NCBI GenBank assembly: GCA_018267795.1
Contig: JAFDXS010000047.1
Location: forward strand, 1 to 10,338
Source: Bacteroidota bacterium
GTDB taxonomy: Bacteria; Bacteroidota; Bacteroidia; Chitinophagales; Chitinophagaceae
DNA length: 10,338 nucleotides
Direction of reading: 5' to 3'
Positions 1 to 6,009 of the stretch are shown here, in pieces. The stretch's first letter is position 1. Each line of letters starts with the position of its first letter. The notes under the pieces were generated by a model. The model was not told where the DNA came from and did no database searches. It was given only the letters and a program-made list of their open reading frames with translations. Made by a program: the position numbers and the translations under genes.

Positions 1-105
1 CCGTAAGGACGCTTTGGCCTATCATCACGATCCCCGTAAGGGCGCTTTGGCCTGTCATCATCTCTGCCAGTACCGTAGGAGCGCTTCGGTCTATCACTAT
101 CACCA
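1..105 (-). repeat. Tandem coding repeats encoding DRPKRxYG units
   Basis: Three degenerate DNA copies start at about 1, 34 and 73. Each begins CCGTA on the plus strand and encodes (D/S)DRPKR(S/P)YG on the minus strand. Spacings are 33 and 39 bp, so the reading frame is kept. The two copies nearest the window edge are the most alike, and the array may continue beyond position 1. Confidence 0.7.
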
Positions 106-221
106 GACCTGTCTGATGTTCTTTTTGGACCCCTGCTGTAGGAACTTCCACCCTTCTTATCTCTAAACGAATCTCCTGCTCCAGATTTCCTATGGTTGGA
201 AGATGACGGCTTCTTTTTCAT
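1..221 (-). CDS. Partial gene, Arg/Lys/Asp-rich repeat N-terminus (possibly rRNA pseudouridine synthase)
   Basis: An open frame on the minus strand starts with ATG at 219-221 and continues off the left edge; about 73 codons are visible and none is a stop. The protein begins MKKKPSSSNHRKSGAGDS and is almost wholly polar and basic (Ser, Arg, Lys, Asp, Gly). It then falls into tandem units ending DRPKRSYG, DRPKRPYG, DRPKRPYG with 11-13 residue periods. This looks like an intrinsically disordered, RNA-binding-type extension. From family knowledge, Bacteroidota pseudouridine synthases of the RsuA/RluB type often carry such a repeat-rich N-terminus ahead of the S4 and catalytic domains. The catalytic part is outside the window, so the function is a guess; a helicase or other RNA protein is also possible. 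A good -7 box lies 34 bases upstream of the start. There is no Shine-Dalgarno motif. Confidence 0.7.
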   Translation of the reverse strand, partial: MKKKPSSSNHRKSGAGDSFRDKKGGSSYSRGPKRTSDRSGDSDRPKRSYGTGRDDDRPKRPYGDRDDRPKRPY

Positions 222-254
222 TCTGTATCTTACTTTCGATAAAACAATAATGGG

Positions 255-262
255 CAAAGGTA
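255..262 (-). promoter_or_regulatory. Bacteroidota-type -7 box (TACCTTTG)
   Basis: Read on the minus strand the bases are TACCTTTG, a full match to the Bacteroidota primary-sigma -7 consensus TAnnTTTG. The box lies 34 bases upstream of the ATG at 221, giving a short leader. A weak -33-like CTTTAG (minus strand, about 284-289) sits some 21 bases further upstream. It probably drives the leftward gene. The assignment is from consensus only. Confidence 0.5.
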
Positions 263-339
263 CAATTTTAACCGTGCGCACCCTAAAGCATCTATATATA
301 CAAGCCCCGGCCATTCTTAAAAATTTTTATGCTTTTCTG

Positions 340-347
340 TAACTTTT
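340..347 (+). promoter_or_regulatory. Weak -7-like box ahead of the sigma factor operon
   Basis: TAACTTTT differs by one base from TAnnTTTG and lies 27 bases before the sigma factor ATG at 375. No clear -33 element is seen. The operon could instead be self-activated by its own ECF sigma factor, whose promoter sequence I cannot predict. A 12-bp AT palindrome (318-329) lies just upstream and may be chance. Confidence 0.25.
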
Positions 348-374
348 TCTTTTTTGCAGCGATATACTTACTGA

Positions 375-857
375 ATGGAGCTTAAAGACTACAATTCATG
401 CGTACAGGAATGGGCTGATCCACTTTTCCGCTTTGCATATAAATGCAGCGGAAATGAAGAAGACGCACGGGATGTAGTACAAAACAGCTTTGAAGTGCTA
501 TGGCAAAAAAGACAGGAAGTATATGCGGATAAGGCTAAAGCATTCCTCTTCCAGGTGGCCTACAGGCAATCGGTTGATCTATTTCGTAAGAAGGGCAGAA
601 TACAGTATACTGAACAACCGGAATTTTCAGGCAGCAGCAATCCGGGCAATCCTGACCTGAAACGGGTATTGGAACGAGCCTTATCTCAACTGGATGAGCA
701 ATCGAGAGCATTGGTTTTGCTGAAAGATTATGAAGGATACCATTATGATGAAATAGCACAAATAACCAACCTATCAGAAACGCAGGTAAAAGTGTACCTG
801 CACCGTGCACGGAAAACTTTGAAAAACTATTTGGTAAGCGTAGAAAACATATTATGA
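375..857 (+). CDS. ECF-type RNA polymerase sigma factor
   Basis: A 160-residue sigma-70 family protein of the extracytoplasmic-function group. It should direct core RNA polymerase to a small set of promoters when released from its anti-sigma factor. Region 2 spans about residues 8-74 and includes GNEEDARDVVQNSFEVLWQ, the usual core-binding and -10 recognition helices; VAYRQSVDLFRKK (61-73) is the end of this domain. A linker (74-97) precedes region 4 (about 98-150). Its helix-turn-helix is in HYDEIAQITNLSETQVKVYL (123-142), followed by HRARKTLK. The length is normal for minimal ECF sigmas. ATG 375 is the first start that gives a full region 2. The stop TGA (855-857) is one base from the next gene's ATG, so the two are probably translationally coupled. 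The neighbours indicate an envelope-sensing regulon; the signal is unknown. Confidence 0.93.
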   Translation: MELKDYNSCVQEWADPLFRFAYKCSGNEEDARDVVQNSFEVLWQKRQEVYADKAKAFLFQVAYRQSVDLFRKKGRIQYTEQPEFSGSSNPGNPDLKRVLERALSQLDEQSRALVLLKDYEGYHYDEIAQITNLSETQVKVYLHRARKTLKNYLVSVENIL

Positions 858-858
858 T

Positions 859-1710
859 ATGGTGACTCTGGAAAATTATGAAGAATATATAATAAGCTAC
901 GTAGATGGAGCGCTGAATGCTGCCGAGCTGCAGGAACTGGAAGCATTCATAGCCCATCACCCGGAGCTGCGCAGTGAGATGAGCGCTTATGAGAACACGC
1001 GCTTAATGCCTGATACCAGCATGATTTATGCGAACAAAGAAGCATTGCTGAAACAAGCTCCTAAACGCACTATAAGCCTGGGTAACTGGCGCAGTTATGG
1101 CGTAGCAGCAGGTATTATAGCCCTGATAGGTACCGCCATACTGCTGTGGCAGCACACCAATAATAACCATGTGGCAACTATAGTAAACGTAACCATTAAT
1201 AAAAACACGGCACAAGCCCCTGTAGGCCCTATCGCTCATGAAAACCCTATAAAAAAAGACAAGGCTATACAACAGCCGGTAATAGCCGCTGTAAACCACA
1301 GAAAACAAGCCCGGCCCGGCATTGCTTCTGCACCAGGTATTAACAGGCTAACAGTAAATGATCATCAAAATAATACAGCTCAGCCAAGCCAGGAAAAACC
1401 GGAGGTGAATAAACCGGTTGAGATTGCTAGGATTACCGCTTTACCTGAACCCAAAACTATAGATACTATATCACCTGCAAAAGTGCTAACTGCAGTTATT
1501 ACGCCTAATGAAACTATGGTTGCCGATAAGCAGGATGAAAAAGATCCCTTTGCCTGGCTACCTATAGACGATACAAAAAAACAAGGATTGAAAGACCTGA
1601 AGAAGACAGTAGATAAAACAGTGAAGGAAGTACGCAGCGTAACCAACAACCTGAAAGAAACTGCTCTTGTCTTCAAATTTGGTAAAAAAGAAATCACACT
1701 AAACTTTTAA
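859..1710 (+). CDS. Putative membrane anti-sigma factor
   Basis: A 283-residue protein encoded one base after the ECF sigma gene, the standard place for its cognate anti-sigma factor. The N-terminal cytoplasmic part (about 1-50) contains YEEYIISYVDGALNAAELQ followed by a helix ending HHPELRSEM, the pattern of Bacteroidota anti-sigma N-terminal domains. It has no Cys at all, so it is not a zinc-binding ZAS protein. One transmembrane segment lies at about 80-98 (GVAAGIIALIGTAILLW). The region beyond is predicted periplasmic. Residues 105-230 are Pro/Ala/Asn/Thr-rich and probably disordered. A Lys-rich helix (240-267) follows, and the protein ends in a short amphipathic strand-like tail (VFKFGKKEITLNF). 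It is not a FecR type: no FecR domain is seen and no TonB receptor is adjacent. The role as anti-sigma is inferred from position and topology. Confidence 0.8.
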   Translation: MVTLENYEEYIISYVDGALNAAELQELEAFIAHHPELRSEMSAYENTRLMPDTSMIYANKEALLKQAPKRTISLGNWRSYGVAAGIIALIGTAILLWQHTNNNHVATIVNVTINKNTAQAPVGPIAHENPIKKDKAIQQPVIAAVNHRKQARPGIASAPGINRLTVNDHQNNTAQPSQEKPEVNKPVEIARITALPEPKTIDTISPAKVLTAVITPNETMVADKQDEKDPFAWLPIDDTKKQGLKDLKKTVDKTVKEVRSVTNNLKETALVFKFGKKEITLNF

Positions 1711-1732
1711 ATAACGACAACACATAATTGTT

Positions 1733-2575
1733 ATGAAACTCGCATATCTCTTCATCATCGCAACAATATTTACTAATGTTGCCAATGCCCAGGAAAAAAC
1801 AGACAGTGCCAAGAAAAAATCGTCTCATTATATAAGCGTAGGGACCAATGGCATACGCTATGGCAAAAAGACCAAGAGCGACTCAACTACAAAAAAATCA
1901 GACTCCGAAAAGGAAGATGATGTATTTGATGTGCAATGGGGCATGCTTGACCTGGGATTTAATACCCTCAATGATAAAACAAATTACAACTCTGAAGCAG
2001 CGCAGAACTTTTTACACGTTGACGCTGCATTGAAAAATAAAAATCTCTTCAACCTGAACCAGGGTAAAAGTATAAATGTGAATATTTACCCCATTATGAC
2101 CAAGTATCGGCTGTACAAAAGCACACATGAAAAGCTATACCTGGTAAGCGGCTTAGGACTGCAGCTCTATAATTTCCGCTTTGATAAGCCTGTAACTTAT
2201 GAAAACACTACACAACCTGCAGTAGTGATGAGTACGGCAAACCTGACCAAGAACAAGCTGGCCTTCGATTATCTTATGATACCACTGGAGATAGTGAGCA
2301 AAACCAAGGTGGGTAATAAGGCGTGGCTGGTGTATGGTGGTGGTATAACAGGCGGCTACAGGCTAAACTCATGGATTAAGCAAAAGTCAGATGAATTTGG
2401 GAAAAGGAAAGACCATGATAGTTTCAATTTCCAGAATTTTAACAGCTGCCTTATGGGAGAAATAGGGCTGGATGGATACTTCAGGCTATATGCTACTTAC
2501 CAGATCACTTCTTTACAATCTGATGCGCTTAATCAATACCCATTTTGTATAGGCATTCGCTTTATGGGTATTTAG
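1733..2575 (+). CDS. Secreted outer-membrane beta-barrel-like protein of the sigma operon
   Basis: A 280-residue protein with a signal peptide (MKLAYLFIIATIFTNVANA, cut probably before Gln20). A short strand-like stretch (SHYISVGTNGIRYG) is followed by a charged Lys/Ser/Asp linker (45-63). From about residue 64 on, alternating hydrophobic/polar stretches suit a small outer-membrane barrel: VQWGMLDLGFNTLND, KLYLVSGLGLQLYNFRF, KAWLVYGGGITGGYRL, GEIGLDGYFRLYATYQI, and a C-terminal FCIGIRFMGI. The WGMLDLGFN segment resembles the start of the barrel in Bacteroidota proteins encoded beside ECF sigma/anti-sigma pairs. It lies 22 bp after the anti-sigma gene and ahead of a terminator, so it is the last gene of the operon. 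It may be a target of the sigma factor, a sensor for it, or both. The precise function is not recognisable. Confidence 0.8.
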   Translation: MKLAYLFIIATIFTNVANAQEKTDSAKKKSSHYISVGTNGIRYGKKTKSDSTTKKSDSEKEDDVFDVQWGMLDLGFNTLNDKTNYNSEAAQNFLHVDAALKNKNLFNLNQGKSINVNIYPIMTKYRLYKSTHEKLYLVSGLGLQLYNFRFDKPVTYENTTQPAVVMSTANLTKNKLAFDYLMIPLEIVSKTKVGNKAWLVYGGGITGGYRLNSWIKQKSDEFGKRKDHDSFNFQNFNSCLMGEIGLDGYFRLYATYQITSLQSDALNQYPFCIGIRFMGI

Positions 2576-2580
2576 CAATA

Positions 2581-2614
2581 AGTAAAAGGCGAAGCTCATG
2601 CTTCGCCTTTTACT
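2581..2614. terminator. Bidirectional hairpin terminator
   Basis: A perfect 15-bp stem (2581-2595 with 2600-2614) encloses a TCAT loop. The GC-rich core GGCGAAGC/GCTTCGCC is flanked by A and T runs on the two sides, so it can act as an intrinsic terminator on either strand. It lies between the end of the barrel gene (2575) and the end of the convergent kinase gene (2637). Confidence 0.85.
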
Positions 2615-2636
2615 ATTATTTATAAGGTATCAGCAA

Positions 2637-5636
2637 TTAAGCCTTATTCATTTCTTCAAGTAGTATTGGGTGCGCCTCTTTAAATATTGCCAGCATTTTA
2701 TCCAGCAGGGCAGTGATCTCATCTATACCGGATTGTTGCTTGGCGAGCGCTTCTATTTTAGCAAGATCTTCAAACATATCTTTCACCTTCACTATACTCA
2801 CGCTTGATTTTAAGAAGTGTGCCTGCTTATAGATGGCATCCCAATCAGTGGTGTTGCGTATGAGGTTTTCCAGCTTTTCGAGACCTTCTGGCGTGCTGGA
2901 TAGAAATATCTCAATAACATCATGTATATATTGCGGATCGTTATCTGCTATTTCGTATAGAAAACTAAAATCTACAATTGACTGTTCCATTGTTTTTGTT
3001 TTACTTTCTGTTAATATCTCCTGCTCCTTATCCTTTGTCACTTTAAGTATCTGCAAGTATAAATCATTTGGTTCAAAAGGTTTAGAAATAAAACCTGTCA
3101 TGCCTGCTTCAAAACATTTTTCTGCTTCGCCCTTCAGCGCATCGGCTGTCATAGCAAGAATAGGGATATTATTTTTCATTACCTGCCTTATATAGCGGGT
3201 AGCCTTGTAGCCGTCTACTTCCGGCATCTGCAGGTCCATCAGTACTACATCAAAGATCCTTCCCTGCATTTGCTCTACCGCTTCCTTGCCATTGCCGGCT
3301 ATCATCACATTGGCGCCCTGGCGCTGCAGTGTATTCTTTACTACTTTTTGATTTATTATATTATCTTCTGCTACCAGCACATTGATACCACCCAATAGAT
3401 TTTTTTCAGTACCATTATTGCCCCGGCTGCCAGCAACAGATACTTCCTTACCTACAATATACGGGATGGTAAATGAAAATACAGAACCTAAACCCAAGGT
3501 ACTTTCTACTGCCAGCGTACCATGTTGCATATCTACCAATTGCTTCACTATCGCCAGTCCGAGCCCGGTACCACCATATTTTCTTGATGTGTTAGGGTTA
3601 TTCTGTGTAAAGCTTTCGAAAATATAATCCAGTTTGTTTTGTGCTATGCCAATGCCGGTATCTTTTACATCTACTTTCAGATCTATTTTGCCGGCGGTTG
3701 TCTGCTGCCCGGCTATGTGTATATCTACAGAGCCATTGGTGGTGAACTTGATGGCATTACCCGCAAGGTTAATAATTACCTGCTGCAGGCGCAGCGGATC
3801 TCCCAATAAAACTTCGGGTACCGAGCTATCGAAATTGAGATTGAGCTTAACCATCTTTTCCTCTGCCTTAAAGCGCAATGGATATACTGCCTTCTCTACT
3901 ACCTGCTTTACTTTAAAGTTTGTATGGTCGAACTGAAATTTGCCCGACTTTATTTTTGAGAAGTCGAGGATATCATTAATGATAGATAAGAGATTTTCGG
4001 CAGACTCCTGTATGTTTTCAGTAAACTCTTGCTGCTCCTGGTTTAGCGGGGTGCCCAGCAGCAGATTGCCCATACCTATGATGCCATTCATAGGCGTGCG
4101 TATCTCATGGCTCATATTGGCTAGGAAGGTTTCCTGTGCCACTTTTGCCTTTTCTGCCTCTTTCTTGGCGTCAACAAGTTTTAGCTCATTCTCTTTGCGC
4201 TCTGTAATGTCAGATACTAGACCGCATATATGCTTTACTTCGCCCTGTTCGTTGAACAATGGAAATTTTGTTACCCAGTAATACTGCATCTTGCCATCTC
4301 TTTCCCTGTTTTCTTCTACGCTTACCGGCGTCTTGTATTCCAGTACAGTATTATCTACATGTTTAGCCTCAAGGTAGTAGTCTGTATTATGCATTATATC
4401 GCGATCGGTTTTGCCTATAATATCTTCAGTAGGCAAGCCGGCAAATGCTTCCATATTCTTATTTACTACCATGTAGCGCCCTTGCAGGTCTTTAATATAT
4501 ATGGCAGATGGGATATTGTCTATAATAGACTGTATTAACTGTTGTTGCTGTTTTCTTTCTGCTTCTGCCTCTGAGAGCTCAAGCTGTAGTTTCTTTTCAT
4601 CATCTATATCCCACATTACCACTTGCCATTCCTCACTTTCTGCCTGTTCTTTATTTACATGAAATATCCTGCAAGACACCCATTTGTTCCGTCCGCCATC
4701 GGTATATATTTTCAGCTCAAAGGAATTATTGTATGCCCGCTTGTTCACTGCATTGTCTATTACGCTGCTTAGCTGCTCTCTGAAAGAAGGCAGCACACAC
4801 TTAACTAGCGGTACAGAAACCAATTCTTCCGGCTTAAAGCCAGCCAGCTCCTCTATGCCTTTACTGGCAAAGTTGATCACCCCTTTATTGTCAATCACCA
4901 GCATTATCAATCCGGAATCCTCTACAAGTGTCTTATACTTTGCCTCGTTTATCTGCGCCTTTTGCTCGGCCAGGGTTCTTCTTTTTATGTTGTGATTGAT
5001 CTTATACAGCGCTATGATGAGGAATATGGAAATGAGTATGTAACTTATTAATGAGAATATGACCCTGGATTTGCTGTAGTAACGATTATTTTCTATTCTT
5101 TGTGCCAGTAGGTTCAGCTCTTCTTTCTTAAGATTCTCTAATGACCAGCCTATTTCTTCATTTACTTTTACCAGTGCTTCGGGTTCTGCGAAGATTTTTT
5201 CACCAGCAGATACTTTATTAATCAATTCTTTCGAAACATCAATTTTATTATCTATAAGGCTTGAGTAGGCAAGCAATTTTCCCTGTTCCTGCTTATCATC
5301 TTTTGCCAGCCAGAAAAGGTTGCCTATATCGCTCTTCAAATTCTGAATACTCTCATTGACCTTTTTTACGTAAGATGCATTCTTGGTTAACAGGTATCCT
5401 TTGATGGCAGAACTCACCTTTTCATTATCACCATCTGCAGAGCGAATGTTACTTAATACATCATTAGTATGTATCACCATCTGGTCTGAATCGTTAGACC
5501 GCTCGTATAATACGTAGGCCTGGAGAAGATATATGAGAAAAAATATACCAATCGTAATATTAACTATGAGAAAAGATTTTCCCAATGGTGATGCCGCAGA
5601 ACGGGCATTTTTCCTGATTGATGATGAAAGTTTCAT
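2637..5636 (-). CDS. Hybrid sensor histidine kinase, CHASE3-PAS-PAS-HisKA-HATPase-REC-HPt
   Basis: A 999-residue membrane sensor kinase carrying a full phosphorelay. TM1 is at about 22-42. An extracytoplasmic CHASE3-like helical domain spans 46-186 (IHTNDVLSNI, then GYLLTKNASYV). TM2 is at 191-211. Two PAS domains follow (about 229-346 and 366-480, the second ending GLVSDITERK), then a coiled coil into HisKA (500-566) with phospho-acceptor His510 in NMSHEIRTPMNG. HATPase_c (610-726) has the N box GNAIKFT, the G1 box DTGIGI and the G2 box GGTGLGL. REC (750-867) has Asp758, phospho-acceptor Asp801 in LMDLQMPEVDG, Thr830 and Lys852. HPt (897-994) has His940 in AHFLKSS. All key residues are present. 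I prefer the ATG at 5634-5636, which leaves a short basic lead before TM1. An in-frame ATG at 5714 would add 26 residues. No response regulator with a DNA-binding domain is nearby, so the output partner is encoded elsewhere. Confidence 0.95.
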   Translation of the reverse strand: MKLSSSIRKNARSAASPLGKSFLIVNITIGIFFLIYLLQAYVLYERSNDSDQMVIHTNDVLSNIRSADGDNEKVSSAIKGYLLTKNASYVKKVNESIQNLKSDIGNLFWLAKDDKQEQGKLLAYSSLIDNKIDVSKELINKVSAGEKIFAEPEALVKVNEEIGWSLENLKKEELNLLAQRIENNRYYSKSRVIFSLISYILISIFLIIALYKINHNIKRRTLAEQKAQINEAKYKTLVEDSGLIMLVIDNKGVINFASKGIEELAGFKPEELVSVPLVKCVLPSFREQLSSVIDNAVNKRAYNNSFELKIYTDGGRNKWVSCRIFHVNKEQAESEEWQVVMWDIDDEKKLQLELSEAEAERKQQQQLIQSIIDNIPSAIYIKDLQGRYMVVNKNMEAFAGLPTEDIIGKTDRDIMHNTDYYLEAKHVDNTVLEYKTPVSVEENRERDGKMQYYWVTKFPLFNEQGEVKHICGLVSDITERKENELKLVDAKKEAEKAKVAQETFLANMSHEIRTPMNGIIGMGNLLLGTPLNQEQQEFTENIQESAENLLSIINDILDFSKIKSGKFQFDHTNFKVKQVVEKAVYPLRFKAEEKMVKLNLNFDSSVPEVLLGDPLRLQQVIINLAGNAIKFTTNGSVDIHIAGQQTTAGKIDLKVDVKDTGIGIAQNKLDYIFESFTQNNPNTSRKYGGTGLGLAIVKQLVDMQHGTLAVESTLGLGSVFSFTIPYIVGKEVSVAGSRGNNGTEKNLLGGINVLVAEDNIINQKVVKNTLQRQGANVMIAGNGKEAVEQMQGRIFDVVLMDLQMPEVDGYKATRYIRQVMKNNIPILAMTADALKGEAEKCFEAGMTGFISKPFEPNDLYLQILKVTKDKEQEILTESKTKTMEQSIVDFSFLYEIADNDPQYIHDVIEIFLSSTPEGLEKLENLIRNTTDWDAIYKQAHFLKSSVSIVKVKDMFEDLAKIEALAKQQSGIDEITALLDKMLAIFKEAHPILLEEMNKA

Positions 5637-5805
5637 TTTATATATAATGAAGTCAGTTATTAATAATATTTCATGGGGAGATAAAATTATTAAGCCATTA
5701 TCTTTTTTTACCAAAATGGGGTATGGTTAACATCTGTTTATAATATATGACATTATTAAATGTATTTAAGCTTATATATCAGCGAATGCGGCATGTTGAT
5801 CAATC

Positions 5806-5837
5806 AGATTAAAATTAGATTAAAATAATATTAAAGA
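5806..5837. repeat. Direct repeats at 11-bp period, possible regulator binding site
   Basis: AGATTAAAAT occurs at 5806-5815 and again, identically, at 5817-5826. A third, degenerate unit (ATATTAAAGA, 7 of 10 matching) starts at 5828, exactly one further period on. Spacing of one helical turn would place the copies on the same face of the DNA, as for tandem binding of a response regulator or similar dimer. It lies between two divergently transcribed genes. The binding role is inferred, and AT-rich background weakens the case. Confidence 0.4.
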
Positions 5838-5907
5838 AATTTCCGGGTATGATTATTGCTGTGAATATGTTACATCAGCCCGATTTTTATTTCTTATTCA
5901 TAAGCTT

Positions 5908-5915
5908 TATTTTTG
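5908..5915 (+). promoter_or_regulatory. Upstream -7 box candidate for the dehydratase gene
   Basis: TATTTTTG matches TAnnTTTG fully and lies 94 bases upstream of the ATG at 6010. A T-rich stretch near 5884-5888 could be a poor -33 element. If used, it gives a leader of roughly 85-90 bases that includes the imperfect hairpin at 5967-5998. Confidence 0.35.
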
Positions 5916-5958
5916 TGTAACTGAAAACATATAGGGGAAGGTTTAATTCATCTATATC

Positions 5959-5966
5959 TACATTTG
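5959..5966 (+). promoter_or_regulatory. Proximal -7 box candidate for the dehydratase gene
   Basis: TACATTTG matches TAnnTTTG fully and lies 43 bases before the ATG at 6010, a typical distance for a short Bacteroidota leader. No TTG-type -33 element is evident at the usual spacing, so the assignment rests on the -7 box alone. Confidence 0.4.
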
Positions 5967-6009
5967 GTTTGCTATTAAAGCTTATGCTGTAGCCAAACAT
6001 AATGCACTC

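Larger units (their letters stand above)
5637..6009. other. Divergent intergenic region between kinase and dehydratase genes
   Basis: This is 373 bp of very AT-rich DNA with no convincing gene. It holds a three-unit 11-bp-period repeat (5806-5837) and two full matches to TAnnTTTG on the plus strand (5908-5915 and 5959-5966). A minus-strand match, TATGTTTG, occurs at 5994-6001, far from the kinase gene. An imperfect hairpin (5967-5974 with 5990-5998, one bulge) lies just before the dehydratase start. A 26-codon in-frame extension of the kinase gene could reach to 5714. Confidence 0.6.

Noticed and set aside
318..329. Palindrome TAAAAATTTTTA as an operator for the sigma operon
   Set aside because: It is perfect but made only of A and T in an AT-rich region, so it is easily due to chance. 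There is no second copy nearby.
854..856. ATG overlapping the sigma stop codon as a start for the anti-sigma gene
   Set aside because: It is out of frame with the anti-sigma coding sequence; the ATG at 859-861 opens the correct frame.
535..1697. Minus-strand frames opposite the sigma and anti-sigma genes
   Set aside because: They are low-complexity Cys/Tyr/Phe-rich shadows with no motif. The opposite strand encodes a clear sigma factor and an anti-sigma factor.
1848..2033. 61-codon frame inside the barrel gene
   Set aside because: It is a same-strand shadow in another frame, arising from the Lys/Ser-rich linker codons. It has no support of its own.
2833..5730. Several plus-strand frames of 65-120 codons within the kinase region
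   Set aside because: They are all antisense to the sensor kinase or its immediate upstream, Ser/Phe/Ile-rich with no recognisable domain, and broken by stops where the kinase frame continues.
5994..6001. Minus-strand TATGTTTG as the promoter of the sensor kinase
   Set aside because: It matches the -7 consensus but lies about 360 bases from the kinase start and overlaps the dehydratase leader, with no -33 element at proper spacing.
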